DNA of 64,000 bases from Pisolithus tinctorius (GCA_024663395.1 JANFAH010000005.1:3184303-3248302); one strand, 5' to 3'. Shown: positions 44,880 through 57,003, counted from the stretch's first letter. Program-made: numbers and translations. Notes: a model not told the origin generated them from the sequence alone.

Positions 44880-46043
44880 CAGCTATGGTGCATATATGGC
44901 AAAACAAACATATGACCCTGAAGCAGAACCGAGTGCATAACTAGGCAGGAAGCGGAACAAGAGGCAAAATGTGTACACAATACAGGAGGGCACTGGGGAC
45001 ACGATGCGCTGAAAATCGCCCTCACAGACCACTACTACTCTCCAAAGATCGACATCTCAATCATGAAGGCAATCACAGACTGTGCTAAGTGCAAGAGTTT
45101 CGGAACACAATACATACACTCACTACTAGAACCAATCATGCGCAAGCACCCATTCGAACTACTAGTGGGCGACTATCTGAGCATGCCCACCGGCAAAGGT
45201 GGATACCATACACTAGGCCTGTTCATGGACACATTCTCCCAACATCTGTGGGTAACAAAGTTCAAAACAGCAGGTACTGCCAAAACAACAATAGACAGTC
45301 TGTCAGTGATCTTCAACACATATGTCGCACCCGAAATGTTCATGACTGATGGTGGAAAGCACTTTGACAACCACGCAGTAAAGGAGTTCTGCAGAAAATG
45401 GTCATGCAAACACCACGTAGTAGCGGTGTACTCCCCGTGGGTAAATGGGCTAGTAGAAGGAACGAACAAACTGCTACTACACGTGCTAAAACAACTCTGT
45501 GTGCCAGAGCTAGGTGAGGATGACACAGGCACAACAAAGTGGGAGCAACTACCAGGAACATGGCCAGACCATCTAGACAATGCAGTAAGGGCACTCAACA
45601 ATCGCCTACTACCAGCATTCAAACACATGCCAAAAGAACTACTGCTGGGACTCATCATTGACACCAAACACACCAGACCAGAGGACACAATGGTGCCACT
45701 GGATGTCGTGGAAGCAGCAACACACATGGCATATGCAGCACAACAGAGACTGGATGGATATGATGAAGCAGTGAAACACACAGTGGAAAGAAAAAGGGCA
45801 TTTGACCGAAGAATCTTACAAAGACACCCAGGTGAAGTAGTCTTTAACCCCAGACAACTTGTCCAGATCTATAGAAGTGACACTGACTACATGTTTAAAA
45901 CAGAACACAAGCTACTCCCAAAGTGGTCAACACCACACAGGATTGCAGAGCGACTCTGGAATGCTTACAAACTCATCACACTGAATGGAACCCCACTACA
46001 TGGCGAATACAGTGCAAGACAGTTATGCATGTTCACACTGTGA
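44880..46043 (+). pseudogene. Integrase of Ty3 element B
   Basis: The zinc-binding end is recognisable as GGHWGHDALK near 44985-45015 and CAKCKSFG near 45083. The core frame 45063-46043 (326 codons) has the catalytic triad regions LLVGDYLSMP, MTDGGKHFD and NGLVEGTNKL. The C-terminal part contains VVFNPRQLVQIYRSD and KLLPKWSTPHRIAERL, the usual barrel. This long frame has no stop. Confidence 0.82.
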
Positions 46044-46301
46044 GAAGGTACCAAGCTACATACAGACCAAGTAGCATACATGCAAAAACTACAGGAAAAG
46101 ATGGGGACAGATGAGCAGATAGTGGAGGTGGCTGAAGGAGGCAACGAAGAGGGCGAAAGGACAGAAGAGGTGAGGGAAGAAAGCAGTTGGGAAGAGGGAA
46201 CATGAGGCCCCCTGATGGAAGGCAAGGGCAAGATCGTGACAGAAGAAGGATGATGGAAGGGAGCGACAAGGACGTCGCAGGTCTTTTTTGATGGGGGCAC
46301 A
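46044..46301 (+). other. 3' internal region and polypurine tract of Ty3 element B
   Basis: Purine-rich stretch after the integrase stop, ending TTTTGATGGGGGCACA directly before the 3' LTR. This would prime plus-strand synthesis. No separate ORF is supported. Confidence 0.6.
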
Positions 46302-46427
46302 TGTAGTAGGGGAGCAGGGGGAGAGGCGAGGATGAGTCAGCCTTAGTCAGCAGAGGCAGATGGAGAGAGACACGATGTACAGTAGATGGAACAGGTCAAC
46401 AAAGGAAGGAGGGCTTCTCCTATCTCA
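46302..46427 (+). repeat. 3' LTR of Ty3 element B
   Basis: 126 bp, matching 36645-36770 and followed by the target duplication TTGT. Confidence 0.85.
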
Positions 46428-46734
46428 TTGTACACACAAGGCCCCCACCCATACCACCCACCAGCAACAGTCCTCTCAGACAAATAATGCTGGGGGAAGC
46501 AATGAACCTCAGATCTGGCCCACCAAGATGTGGGCACCCGAACTGTATACAAGGAGGAAGAGGTGGCCCACCCACATGTCACAACATCCATCATAATGCA
46601 TCACCCATATACATGCCTGCCCCCCCTCCACTTCACCCTCTCCCAACAACTGAACCCCAGTCAGAAGACCTGAACCCAACACCACCCCTAATCAATGTCT
46701 GAAGACCCATCACAACCCAACATGTTAACCAAAC

Positions 46735-49700
46735 TATGAATATGGCAACAAAATCTTAATGCTTCTCACATAGCTCTACACTCACTAATCAACAGCCAAT
46801 TAGCAGATGACTGGGACATAATCGCCCTACAAGAACCACTGATCAATCAAGTCAGCAACACGCAAGCCAACAGCCACTGGAGGGTAGTATACCCCTCGAA
46901 GAAAAGAACACAGAATGCCAAACCATGAGTGGTAACATTCATAAACTCCAGGATAAGCACTAACTCTTGGGAACAGGTTGACTTCCCCTCCACAGATGTT
47001 GTCATAATGCGACTAAGGACCACAAAGGCACATACATGCTGTTCAACATCTACAATGACTGCATGATGGAGGAAATGGACACATTCCTAGCTGCCAACAT
47101 CAGGAATATCAGACATATGATGAACAACCAAATGCTTTGGCTAGGCGATTTCAATAGGCATCACCCCATGTGGGACAAAGTGCACAACCATCACCTCTTC
47201 ACTGCAGCAGCACTTGCTTCAGCACAAAAGCTGCTCGAGTTAGTAGTGGACTATGGCATGGTCCAGATCCTACCCAAGGGAACACCTACCCTGCAGTCAT
47301 CGTCCTCAGGCAACTGGATGAGACCAGATAACACCTTCTGCACAGACTCCATGATAGAGGATTTGATCAGCTGTGACACCTGCCCAGAAAGTCACAGCCC
47401 CAACACCAACCACATACCAATCCTCACGTGCCTAGAGACCACTCTCACACTGTCCATGCCCACACCAACCTACAACTACCACAAAGTTGACTGGAGGAAT
47501 TTCAACATTGCCCTCAAGGCAGAACTGACCAAGGTCAGCCCACCAAGGGCAATCACCAGTGAGCAAGACTTCCAGAGATATGCAAAAGGTATTGATGGAG
47601 CACTACAAGCAACACTGGAAAAAGAGGTACCCAGAACTCACCCACATCCACACATCAAATGTTGGTGGTCGAAGGAACTGACGTTGCTGTGAGGAGAACT
47701 CAAAATGCTAAGTAAAACCTCCTACACTTTTCGAGCACTACACAACCACCCTGCCCACAGTCTTTGCAAAGAGAAAGCAAAAGCCTATGACAAAGCCATT
47801 TGCAAAGCCAAAAAATGACATTGGAGAGATTGGTTAGAAGAAGCAAGCAACTGGGACCTGTGGATCGCAAATGCCTATATCTCTAAACCATATGGCGACA
47901 GCAGCAAGTCCAGAATACCAACACTCAAACACACCACCACAGACAGCTCCATCACCATGATCAGCTCCAACGAAGACAAGAGTCATGTGTTCACATAAAT
48001 GCTGTTCCCACCACCACCATCCCACTTGATGGTACCTCAGAACTATGAATACCCTGAACCAGCCGAGCATTGGAGCCCCATCACTAAAGAGCTGCTCATG
48101 CATGCCATCAAAAATCTCAGCCCATACAAAGCTCCTGGGCTGGATGGAGTAGCAAACATAGTATTCCAAAAATCCCCTCTGCTGTCAGACTACTTACTAC
48201 ACCTCTTCAACACAGTATTCACCTACCACATGTACTATGACCCATGGAGACAATCAACCATGGTAATACTGTGCAAGCCCAGAAAACCCGACTACTCAAC
48301 ACCAAAGGCATACCATCCAATAGTGTTACTAAACACCACCACAAAACTGCTCTCAGCAATAGTTGCAGATCACACAACCTACATCCTCAAAAAGCACTGT
48401 CTCCTCCCAGTCACTCACTTTGGTGGCAGACTGGGATGCTCAACCAAAGACTCATTACTTCTACTTGAAACCACCATGAGACATGCCTGGAGACAGAAAA
48501 AGGTTGTGTCCACACTGTTCCTGGACATCAAGGGTGCATTCCCAAACACAGTAATGGACTGCCTGCTACACAACATGAGAAAAAGAAGTTTACCACCAGA
48601 GATAACATGTTTTACAGAGCAACTACTAACAGACAGGAAAACGAAGCCAAGATTCAATGACTATGAATCTGATTGGTTCAACATCAAAAACAGCATCGGC
48701 CAAGGTGATCTGCTGTCAATGATTTTATACATCATATACAGCTTGGATCTAGTCAACACAGCCAAAGGCAAAAATGAGCTAACCCTAGCATTCGTGGATG
48801 ACACAGCATTCATTGCCATAGGCAAGTCGTTTACAGATACCCACACCACACTGCTTGACATGATGGAACGAGAGGATGGAGGTTATGATTGGTCCAACAA
48901 GCACAACTCGTGCTTCAAAACCAGCAAGTTCACATTAATGGATTTCACACTCAGCAGAGCCAAGCCCAGGACACCACTAATGATAAGAGGTACAGTAATA
49001 ACCCCAACAACGACTCACAAATTTTTAGGAGTAATACTGGACCAGGAGTTAAGATGGAAGACTCACACAGCACAAGCCTTGGCAAAGGGTATGAAACAAG
49101 CCCTCCTCCTGAGAAGGCTTTCATCAGCATCATGGGGCATCCCAATGAAAATGATGTGTCAACTATACCAGACCACAGTAGTCCCAAAGATAATGTACAC
49201 AGCCTCAGTCTGGCTGAAGCCAGTCTTTGCTGGTGATCACATCTCCAGTGCACAAGGCTCAAAAGGCATCACACGACAAATCATGACAATCCAAAGAACA
49301 GCAGCCTTAGCAGCCATGGGAGCAATGAAGACCACCCCCACTGACACTTTGTTAGCCTACACCAACATCCCCCCTGCACTGCTACTCATCCAGCACATGC
49401 TCTACAAAACAGAAATACACCTGTCCATGCTACCCAATAGCCACCCACTCCATGCACACATAGACAAAATAGCCAAATCCAACATCAAACATCACCATGC
49501 AGCACTCCACTGACTGTTTCATGAACTAGAAGTCAACCCAAAACATGTAGAGAAAATCCACCCATGTTTGATCCCCCCAATGCACGCCCATCGCACATGA
49601 CAGCCATAGCCCCAAACAAAAAAAGAAGCACTCAAAGATCTCACAAATGTCAAAGACCATATGCTCATATTCACAGACAGCTCATGCACAGAAGGTGGAG

Positions 49701-50609
49701 CAGGGGCAGCAGCAGTCCTATACATCGATTACAAGCATGTCGCTACACTACAGTTTCACTTGGGTAGTGACTCACAACACACAGTGTTTGAGGCAGAAGC
49801 AGTGGCACTAATACTGGCAGCACATCTACTGGACACAAGGGACAAGATCACATACCCAGTCACAATTCTAGCAGACAACCAAGCAGTCATCAGATCGAGT
49901 GAGTGGCCAACAGCAAAACTGGGCCATTATCTACTAATGCATTTCAGGTCAATGATCATCAAGATCCTCAAGGAGAAACGTCTGTCAAGAAAAAATGTCA
50001 TGACCCACTGGATAGCAAGTCACATGGAAGTTGAAGGGAATGAGCTAGCAGACAGGGAGGCAAAGTTAGCAGCAAAGAGAGTAGAGGCCACCAGTCCCAT
50101 GAACGAGCTACCCCCCTCACTGAAAGACCAATTACCCTGCAGTGTATCCACCCTCAAGCAAATCCACACTGCAAAGCAGAAGACCCGATGGCTCAAACTC
50201 TGGAAGAAATCCCCCCAGTACAACCACATGTCACACATTGACCCAGGTTTACCCAGCACATCATTCACCAAGCTAACTGCAGCACTACCCAAAAAACAAA
50301 CAGGTCTATTCATCCAGCTCCACACTGGCCATACATATACCACTCAACAAACACCTCTACCAGTTCAAATGTAGCAACACCCCCATGTGCCTCCAGTGCG
50401 GAGGGGATGTCCCAGAGGACGTCCATCACTTTCTGTTTCAATGCCCCAGATATGACAGAGAATGGCATGAGCTGAGGAATGCCCCGGGAAGAGACACCAC
50501 ATCACTCTCATTCCTACTCTCCAACCAGAATGCCCAACTGCAGCTCATCAAGTATGTATCAAGGACCAAACAGTTACAGAACACTTTTGGTGAGGTACAC
50601 ACACAGTAG
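46735..50609 (+). pseudogene. LINE ORF2: endonuclease, reverse transcriptase, RNase H
   Basis: Domains in order: an APE-type endonuclease (DWDIIALQEP near 46808, LWLGDFNRHHPMWD near 47138), reverse transcriptase in a 504-codon open block (47999-49513; YKAPGLDGVAN, TLFLDIKGAFPN, SIGQGDLLSMILY, AFVDDTAFIA), RNase H (49661-50374; FTDSSCTEGG, ILADNQAVI, WIASHMEVEGNELADREA), and a C-terminal CLQCGGDVPEDVHHFLFQC knuckle in a shifted frame. Stops include TGA at 46926, 47690, 47817 and 49511 and TAA near 47997; the frame shifts near 50370. Most TGA codons sit where arginine is expected. Confidence 0.8.
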
Positions 50610-51183
50610 TCCAAACACTCAATAACGCATTGCACAGGCTATCAACACCAAAGCAACTAATAATGGTCATAACAAAGCACACAAGCATGCACATTGGCAC
50701 CTTTGCCATATGCCCAGATACCGCACAAAATCAACACTCATGTCCAACTCCCCCACTCTCTCGAATCACACATCCCATACAAACCCAAACTCACCCTCCC
50801 CAGCATTAAACAGCAACATGTCCCCACATCCACCCCCCCTACTCAACCCATGCCAATCTCGCACTAGACAACCACAAGACAGACCCCTAACAAACGGATG
50901 CAGGAGTACACATACCACATAGCACCTGCTGGCCACAAGGCTGCTGGTTCAGTGTAGATAGAACTCAAACAACTACTAGACATCTCAAGCCATCCCTACT
51001 CCAAGATGGAGTGTCTAAAATGGCTGGCAGGAACAGTGGACTGATGGGGGGTCAACAACCCTGCCATCAGGGCATTCACTCATTTGTAGGGATAGGCAGG
51101 CCACAGGGGGCCCTCTTTAGTCTTTAAAACTCACTAGAATAGTGCAACATAGGACAGCAATGTCCTCAAGCACTTTAATTTTG

Positions 51184-51210
<27 letters not shown>
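51184..51210. repeat. TA dinucleotide tail of the LINE
   Basis: About 13 TA units following the LINE 3' UTR; likely the element's own 3' tail generated by template slippage. Confidence 0.7.
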
Positions 51211-51211
<1 letters not shown>

Positions 51212-51214
<3 letters not shown>

Positions 51215-51925
51215 CATTAGTTGCACATCAACCAGATCCCTCCAGGCCAGGTGCCCTTATGGGCTGACAATCAACAGATCATCTCTGCATTCACCTCCAC
51301 AGCATTTATCTATGATCTTCCCCACTGTTCTTGTGGGGAAGCATCCACTGTCAGGGGAAATCCCCCTGCTAAAGATTCTGAGCCCAAGGAGGACAAAATG
51401 ACTGTTGACCTGTTTGAGGATGAAGACAGGTTGTGAACATGAGGGAATGTTCCCTATAGAGATTCAACTTTCCCTTGAGTTTGGAAGCATGAGGTTTGAC
51501 ACCTCTTTTTCCATCCAAAATTCCAAGGCTTCACCCTCAATTGTTGAGAATCATGAGGCCCAACCCTCATGAATGTTTTCTTGTTTTCTCTTTCTCTTTT
51601 GTTCCTCTTTCTTTTTCTCTTTTCTTTCTGAGCCTACATTGGCTCTACCAGGGAGGGTGTTAGGGGTCTACCCTAAAAAAACAGAGACCATTATTACCAG
51701 CATGGGATACCTTGTATCACATGCTCTGCTTGTATATAAAATATGTCTCAGAATCTCACATAGATATCTTTTCTTTTCTATGTCTTACTACACAAATACC
51801 AGATTGTTCACTTCATGTGCATGAACTTGAGAAGGAAATAATCTCAAATCTTTACACCCAGCTCATCCTTCTTTCAAGTATGCTCAGACTGTGTGTCCTC
51901 TTGGACATTGACTGTGAATAGTCAC
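51212..51925 (+). mobile_element. Probable 3' end of a copia-like LTR element
   Basis: A short acidic frame (51221-51436, ending VDLFEDEDRL) is followed by a pyrimidine-rich spacer and then CCAGGGAGGG directly before TGTTAGGGGTCTACCC at about 51658. This is a purine tract plus LTR start as in many fungal copia elements. TATATAAAATATG at about 51732 could be the LTR TATA box. The right end and a second LTR were not found, so the call is tentative. Confidence 0.4.
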
Positions 51926-54118
51926 ATCTTTGCTGCACTTTTCCCTTTATCCTTTTGAGGAAGGGGGCAATCAGGAGCCATGTGGACCTCCTTGTTTCAA
52001 TTGAAGCAGGTGACACCTGCTAGGAACCTCTGGGGTTGTTTCCACTTACCACAAGTGATCCTGTTCTCATTGACAAGATTGATGGTCTGCACCATCCTTC
52101 CTCAGGAATTTGTTGCTCTTCATTGGAAGATTTAACTTTCTTCAATAAATGGCACCCCCTTCCTTTATGTACCTAAATTTTTCATTAGATGAAGAGTGTT
52201 GATCACCCCTCTTGCTGTGTGGGTGTGAACCACTTCATCCCTGCAAGATTTCCCTCCAAAGCCCACATGGCTCATTCTCATATGCATGCTTATGGCCTTC
52301 TGCATCATTTCCATGCAGCATACCTCTTCAAGAATCTTGTTTATTTTTGAGTGCTCAGTTGATATTCTGCAAGCTTCAAAGATACTCTTAATTATTGAGT
52401 GTGGTAGTCCCTGCAAGAATTTCCTCCCAAACAAGTAGTCATCTTGGGGTTGCAGCATTCAGTGCACATGATGCTTTATGTATACAAGGCTCAGAAAATA
52501 TTGTAAATAAGTTTTATCTGTGTGCCTTACAAGAATGTGAATGCCATATAGTACACTTCATACCTGTAAAATTGAGATAACACCCCACAACCTTACACTA
52601 GGTGTGTTGAAGTGGAGATTGGATATTGAACATGCCATACAAATTGATGATGAGCAATAGTCCCATACCCCAACATGCTACTCTTATTTGTGACCATACA
52701 TAGACTTTATTGGCCTTCTGGCTTTATCAACAGTGGCTTTGCTGAAAAAATCTCAGAACAATAACTCTATAAATGGTGAAAATATCCACCTGCAATAGTA
52801 TGCACATGGATGTTTTGAGATTCAGAGGCTAATACCACTGGACACATTTGTGAGAAATGTGACATTGTGGTGGCAGTTTGGATGTATATGGGACCTTGGA
52901 GATTGTCATATAAATTGCCAGATTCCAGCAATGTATATGGGGTTATACAAAGGCAGCATGAATTCCTAACTTCTGATGGCAAGAAATCAGGTCTCAAATT
53001 TGAAGGTTGCATAGGACTATACAACAGGACATGAATGTACACAATAACAAGCAGATTCCAAATTTCACAGGATTCTCCAAAGCAATAGGGGATTTCAAAA
53101 AAGACACTGGTAGGCATGGAGATACTGCAAATCAAATCATCATACTGGTTACCAGGTGGAAACCAAGGGACTTACCAAGAACAGTGAATTGCATAAGAGC
53201 TGAAATTGTCTTATTTCATTTCAGGATTTTCTTTGCTGTTGATAGTATAAACAGGACTTCCATCATTGTGGTAAAGGATATGTCTTACACATCTGGTTTT
53301 CCTGTGCTATACCCACAAGCATGGGGCATAAATCATCCACACTTTCACCATGCTGCTGGAAGGCTGCTGCAATGTGTGCAATAACAGCATTTTGGACACC
53401 TGATTTCTGATATTTTTTGACAATCTCTGTCAGATCCTGCTGCAAATCCTTCTTGGCATTAGCCCCATCCTTGGCCTGCAACTGGAAAAATAAGCATTCA
53501 AAGACAATTACACAACCTGTAATCATGAGCTTTGGATTCAAGCATTGTCAAAAGAGATAATTTACCAATGCCATGTTCTGCAAGTGCCATTATGGAAGGC
53601 TGACTGGACCTGGACAATGTAGGGATGGAGATTGAATGGTTGTCATGTTTGATAGATTGCTATGAGCAACCAATTTAACACATCATAGACAGCTGGGGGG
53701 GGGAAGGAATTGGAACACACCACCTGCAAAGATATCAAGAGTAAAACAGGAACCAATGCTAAAGTAGGAAAAACAGTGACAAACCAACTGTAAAACATAT
53801 GGGCAATGAATGAGTGTGGGATGTGGAACAAAACCATACATTCTGGAAATGGGTTAAAATTTGTCAGGATTTTATAAGAGTTATGACAACTAACATGCTG
53901 AGAGAGATGCAAGAGAAGAAATAAGCAAAAGGCATACTCCATGGGAAGATTGTACTGACATCCTAACACAATGTCTCAGCAATATTGTAGAGGTACATGC
54001 ACTGATCAGGCTCACCATCTATTTGATGAGAAGGCCTTGTTAAAAACATGCTAAATGGGCAATTTCTACAACACTCACTCTCTAAGACCCACAAGCCAAA
54101 AGTGAAGTAGTAAGGATT
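51926..54118. other. CpG-depleted decayed DNA
   Basis: Almost no CG dinucleotides. Apart from the gag-like fragment at 52165-52458 nothing is assigned. On the minus strand 53541-53263 stays open with a coherent helical segment (DLTEIVKKYQKSGVQNAVI), which may be an exon or a repeat fragment, but its family is not recognised. A run of nine G (53695-53703) is present. Confidence 0.35.
52165..52458 (-). pseudogene. Retroelement gag-like fragment
   Basis: Minus-strand 97-codon frame with FGRKFLQGLPHSIIKSIFEA and ACRISTEHSKINKILEEV, reminiscent of the capsid region of fungal LTR retrotransposons, followed by basic sequence. No start, zinc knuckle or downstream pol was seen. Several Met, Cys and His residues sit where Val, Arg and Arg would be expected, as if CpG-containing codons had decayed. 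Confidence 0.4.
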
Positions 54119-54289
54119 GTGAATATATATTGTCCTCTAGCAGATGCAGAGGCAACACCCACATCCTATGAATGCAAATGCAGTGGGGTAGGAGAGAAAA
54201 TCACATTTAGCAACAATACAGGGCCACCACATTTCATCTGTCCACTCACATTCTATGCATGCAAGTCAAGCAAAGCAGTGGCAAATATA

Positions 54290-54475
54290 GTCAGCATGCA
54301 TCCACCACCATCTGCCATGACTCCACTCACATCCTGTGAACCCCAGTTCAACAGGGTGGGAGTGAACATGTCAGCATGCACCCACCACCATCTGCCATGA
54401 CTCCACTCACAAACTATGAACCCCAGTCCAACAGGGTGGAAGTGAACCTGTCAGCATGCACCCACCATGATCTTC
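54290..54475. repeat. Short tandem repeat of about 87 bp
   Basis: Two full copies and a partial one of a unit containing AGCATGCACCCACCACCATC, ATGACTCCACTCAC and CCCAGTYCAACAGGGTGG. On the minus strand each unit carries GGTTCATAG and TGTGAGTGG, which resemble an acceptor and a donor. The unit lies just downstream of the last clear exon of the GTPase gene. Confidence 0.6.
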
Positions 54476-54622
54476 AATGAGTCAACTTACATTCTGTTAA
54501 TCATAGTCAAACACAACAGTAACCATCACCTTCAGCATCAATTATACTTGTAATTGCAGAATTTCACACACCTCCTATAACCTAAATTAGCCTCTCATTC
54601 ACCCAAAACACTGGTTGCTTAC

Positions 54623-55957
54623 AAATGGGAACCACATTCCAAGGGCATATGCTAACTCCTCCAAATCAATACGATCAGCCCCCATGTTCATGCTTTGCTT
54701 CAGTGTCCTTTCTGTAGTTAGCACCCTGTTGAACTTGATTTTTACCACTCACCTCATTATGGCAAATTCCATGCAGAGTCCCAAGTTTGATTGCTGTGAT
54801 GATATAAGCAGTCCTTGCAGCCCTTCCTCAGTCAAAGCATTTGCTGTGCATTTCAATAGCTCTTCACAATCTGCACTCTCCTGTTCCATGCCTGAAGAGA
54901 CACATGCCAATCCACAGTTTTTTTTATTCATGACTTACTTACCAGTGAGTATTAGGTAGTTTTGAGGTGGAAACTTCATTTCATCCAGCCTCTGCTTGAT
55001 CTTTTCGAGACAGCTATTTCGCAGCTGTGTTTCTACCTCTGGTGCCTCTCTCATTGCATCATCTAGAGTTAACCCCCTTCGCCTAAGCTGCTGCACTGCA
55101 TCAAGATTTAAGGTGTCTGCCTTTGTTAGTAGCACAATCACAGGAACTGTGCAAATCCTCAATCTTTGTATGAAATGTGATGAGATATTTGTGTACACAT
55201 ACCATGTCCTGAATCACACTCATTAAAGAACATCCTTTCAGCAGCCATAACCATCCTATGGCTTTCATTCAAAGGAATGCAATACCTAAATCAATCACAA
55301 AGACCAGATCAGTGGACTCTCCCAGCGGCACTACTCAGAGATGCCCTTACCAAATTGCATGCAGTTTCTTCTCCAGTTTGGTGGACTTGGCTTGATCCGT
55401 AACAAATTTCTTCATCTTATCAAACTCTTCCTCGCTCCCCGCCTCAAATCCACATGAGTCGTGGAACACATAGCGCGGGTTACTTTTAAACACTAGCTCA
55501 TCTTCAATGTTATGGTAGCTACGCTGCATAAGTTCGAACGTGAGCACTATGTGATTTCACGTGGTGGCCTTACCCCCAATGAACCCTGCACCGCCCTAGT
55601 ATCAACCTAGTGGAATGACATGTTGACAAATACAAAGCACATAACACACCCACATACCTTCTCTCCGTTTCCATCAAAGATCTCAGGCTGATCCATAGTG
55701 TTACAGACCCGCTGTAAAACAGTTGTTTTACCCGCATTTGCTCTCCCCACGACGAGAATACGAAAACGAGGGATGCGATCAATCTGCCTTTTGGCCTCAG
55801 TAGGATCCAAGCGATCGTTTAAAGCTGGTGTAGGGTCGACTCAACATGAAGGAGTAGCCTCAGTGGGAATGGGAGCTAGTAACACACCAGCATTGTCACT
55901 CGGATGTTGAGAACGCCGCAGCGAACGCCACCAAGAACGAACAGAGCTCGGCGCCAT
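54623..55957 (-). pseudogene. P-loop GTPase (G-domain protein) with an early stop
   Basis: Exons on the minus strand: 55957-55658, about 55548-55351, 55285-55203, 55146-54943, 54891-54753 and 54725-54623; the last five junctions keep the frame. The protein has the P-loop GRANAGKTT (G1), DSCGFEAG as the DxxG-type G3, and VLLTKADTL as the G4 TKxD motif, like the G-domain proteins abundant in Agaricomycetes. The family role is not defined. The frame from ATG 55957 is interrupted at codon 39 by TGA (55841-55843). The first 38 codons are Ser/Arg rich. The 3' end after 54623 is not resolved and runs into CpG-poor DNA. An ATG-less start after the stop or recoding cannot be excluded, but a decaying gene is more likely. 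Confidence 0.65.
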
Positions 55958-57003
55958 GGCGGTGTGAAGATGAGAAAACAGGTCTTAGGATGTCTTGAGC
56001 AGTAAGCGTGCTACGACTGTAGTGGACGATGGTGAAGTACGAAGGGCAAGGGACTGCGGATTCGAGTGGCGTTGAACGCTCAATGTGTCTGTTTGTAGTG
56101 CACAGCCTGATACGTGTGTAAACTACGACCACCAAGTTCTTGTTGGGCCGTCCCATTTCTTCTCGTCGTCTGACCGAGTCCCGGTGATACATTGGCGCAG
56201 GAAAGACTCGACTATCAGTCCTTCCTTGCCATCTTCAATTGCCCATAGCAATGCCAGGGGAACTCGTCCCATACTCTCCGCGGTACCAAGCCAGCTCGGT
56301 AGGTACAATGGTTATGGTCCTGGTGAAATATACTACCGATCTTCTCAGCGACTTTGTGTTTCCGTGCTAGCCCCGTCCTTCACACCAGACACTGTAGCAC
56401 AGTGCAGTTCCCCAGCTCCTCCCTCGAGTATCTGGTTTCCAAAAACATTCTCCCACAATACTCGGTCGTGCAGTTGGGAAATCCACAAGTAACGTGTCTC
56501 TTTGCTAACCCACCCGAGTATTAGCACGAGGGTTATAAACGATCATTGACCTGACCAAGACGCCCGCACAATAACGGGGTCAAGATCTAAACCACGCACC
56601 GACGTGCTACGACTACAACCGTTGGTGTCGACGACCACCGTTGAGCATTCTAACTCTATTATCACCCCCTCACAGTACAGGACCCAAGCTCCGTTTCCAA
56701 AATGCATCACCAGTGAGTGCTGCGTTCTGGCTACCGCCTTATCCTCCCCCTTACCTCCACCCAGTTGAGATCCTATCCTTCACGCTGTGGGTGACTCCGA
56801 CCGATAGCCATGGAAGTGACAGACCCTCTGGTATAAAATTTGCATGATAATCTAATGGGACACCTATCAACCTGCGTGCCTAAGTCATTCATATGCCACT
56901 ATGCATCTTTCCAGCTAATCATCAATAGAATACTTTTTAGAGCATCTGCCTCGGTGCTCTCTGGGAGGCGAAGACAGTCCTAAGGCCACAGATACATATC
57001 ACA
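55958..57003. other. Intergenic stretch with unassigned ORFs
   Basis: On the minus strand, 56527-56345 and 56308-56123 are open and might be two exons (SFLRQCITGTRSDDEKKWDG), but no family is recognised and no convincing splice pair was settled. CpG frequency returns to normal here. Confidence 0.35.

Larger units (their letters stand above)
36645..46427 (+). mobile_element. Ty3-type retrotransposon B with 126-bp LTRs, containing S3 and S4
   Basis: LTRs 36645-36770 and 46302-46427 are each 126 bp, starting TGTAGTAGGGGAGCAGGG and ending CTCCTATCTCA. The host LINE carries the duplication TTGT. A primer-site-like TCATGGTGACAAGAGGGC follows the 5' LTR, and the tract TTTTGATGGGGGCACA precedes the 3' LTR. 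Gene order is gag, protease, RT, RNase H, integrase, i.e. Ty3. Without S3 and S4 the element is about 6.1 kb. Many in-frame TGA codons show it is inactive. Confidence 0.88.
35922..46702 (+). pseudogene. LINE ORF1 (gag-like), interrupted by Ty3 element B
   Basis: Two blocks, 35922-36644 and 46432-46702, are in the same frame once element B and one TTGT copy are removed. The N-terminal part (NNRILLEFNNQEAIAWIRE, GLNRLCPHKDK) is the RNA-recognition-like half of Tad1 ORF1. Three cysteine knuckles follow: CLRCQCIGHLAREC, CSICAQPHHTQEC and CVNCQNNTHTSRDRNC. The product would coat LINE RNA. The 3' block is proline rich and ends LNPTPPLINV. Apart from the missing N-terminus and the inserted element, no nonsense codon was noticed. 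Confidence 0.75.
35922..51211 (+). mobile_element. Tad1-type LINE, 5'-truncated, split by Ty3 element B
   Basis: Order: ORF1 with zinc knuckles (35922-36644 and 46432-46702), then ORF2 with endonuclease, reverse transcriptase, RNase H and a C-terminal knuckle (46735-50609), a 3' UTR of about 570 bp, and a TA-repeat tail (51184-51210). The 5' truncation inside ORF1 and the simple-repeat 3' end are typical of target-primed reverse transcription. Element B lies inside ORF1 with duplication TTGT (36641-36644 and 46428-46431). ORF2 has several stops, so this copy is dead. Confidence 0.8.

Noticed and set aside
53263..53541. Possible extra exon of the GTPase gene on the minus strand
   Set aside because: The helical text does not match the C-terminal part I expect for the family and no splice path from 54623 was found.
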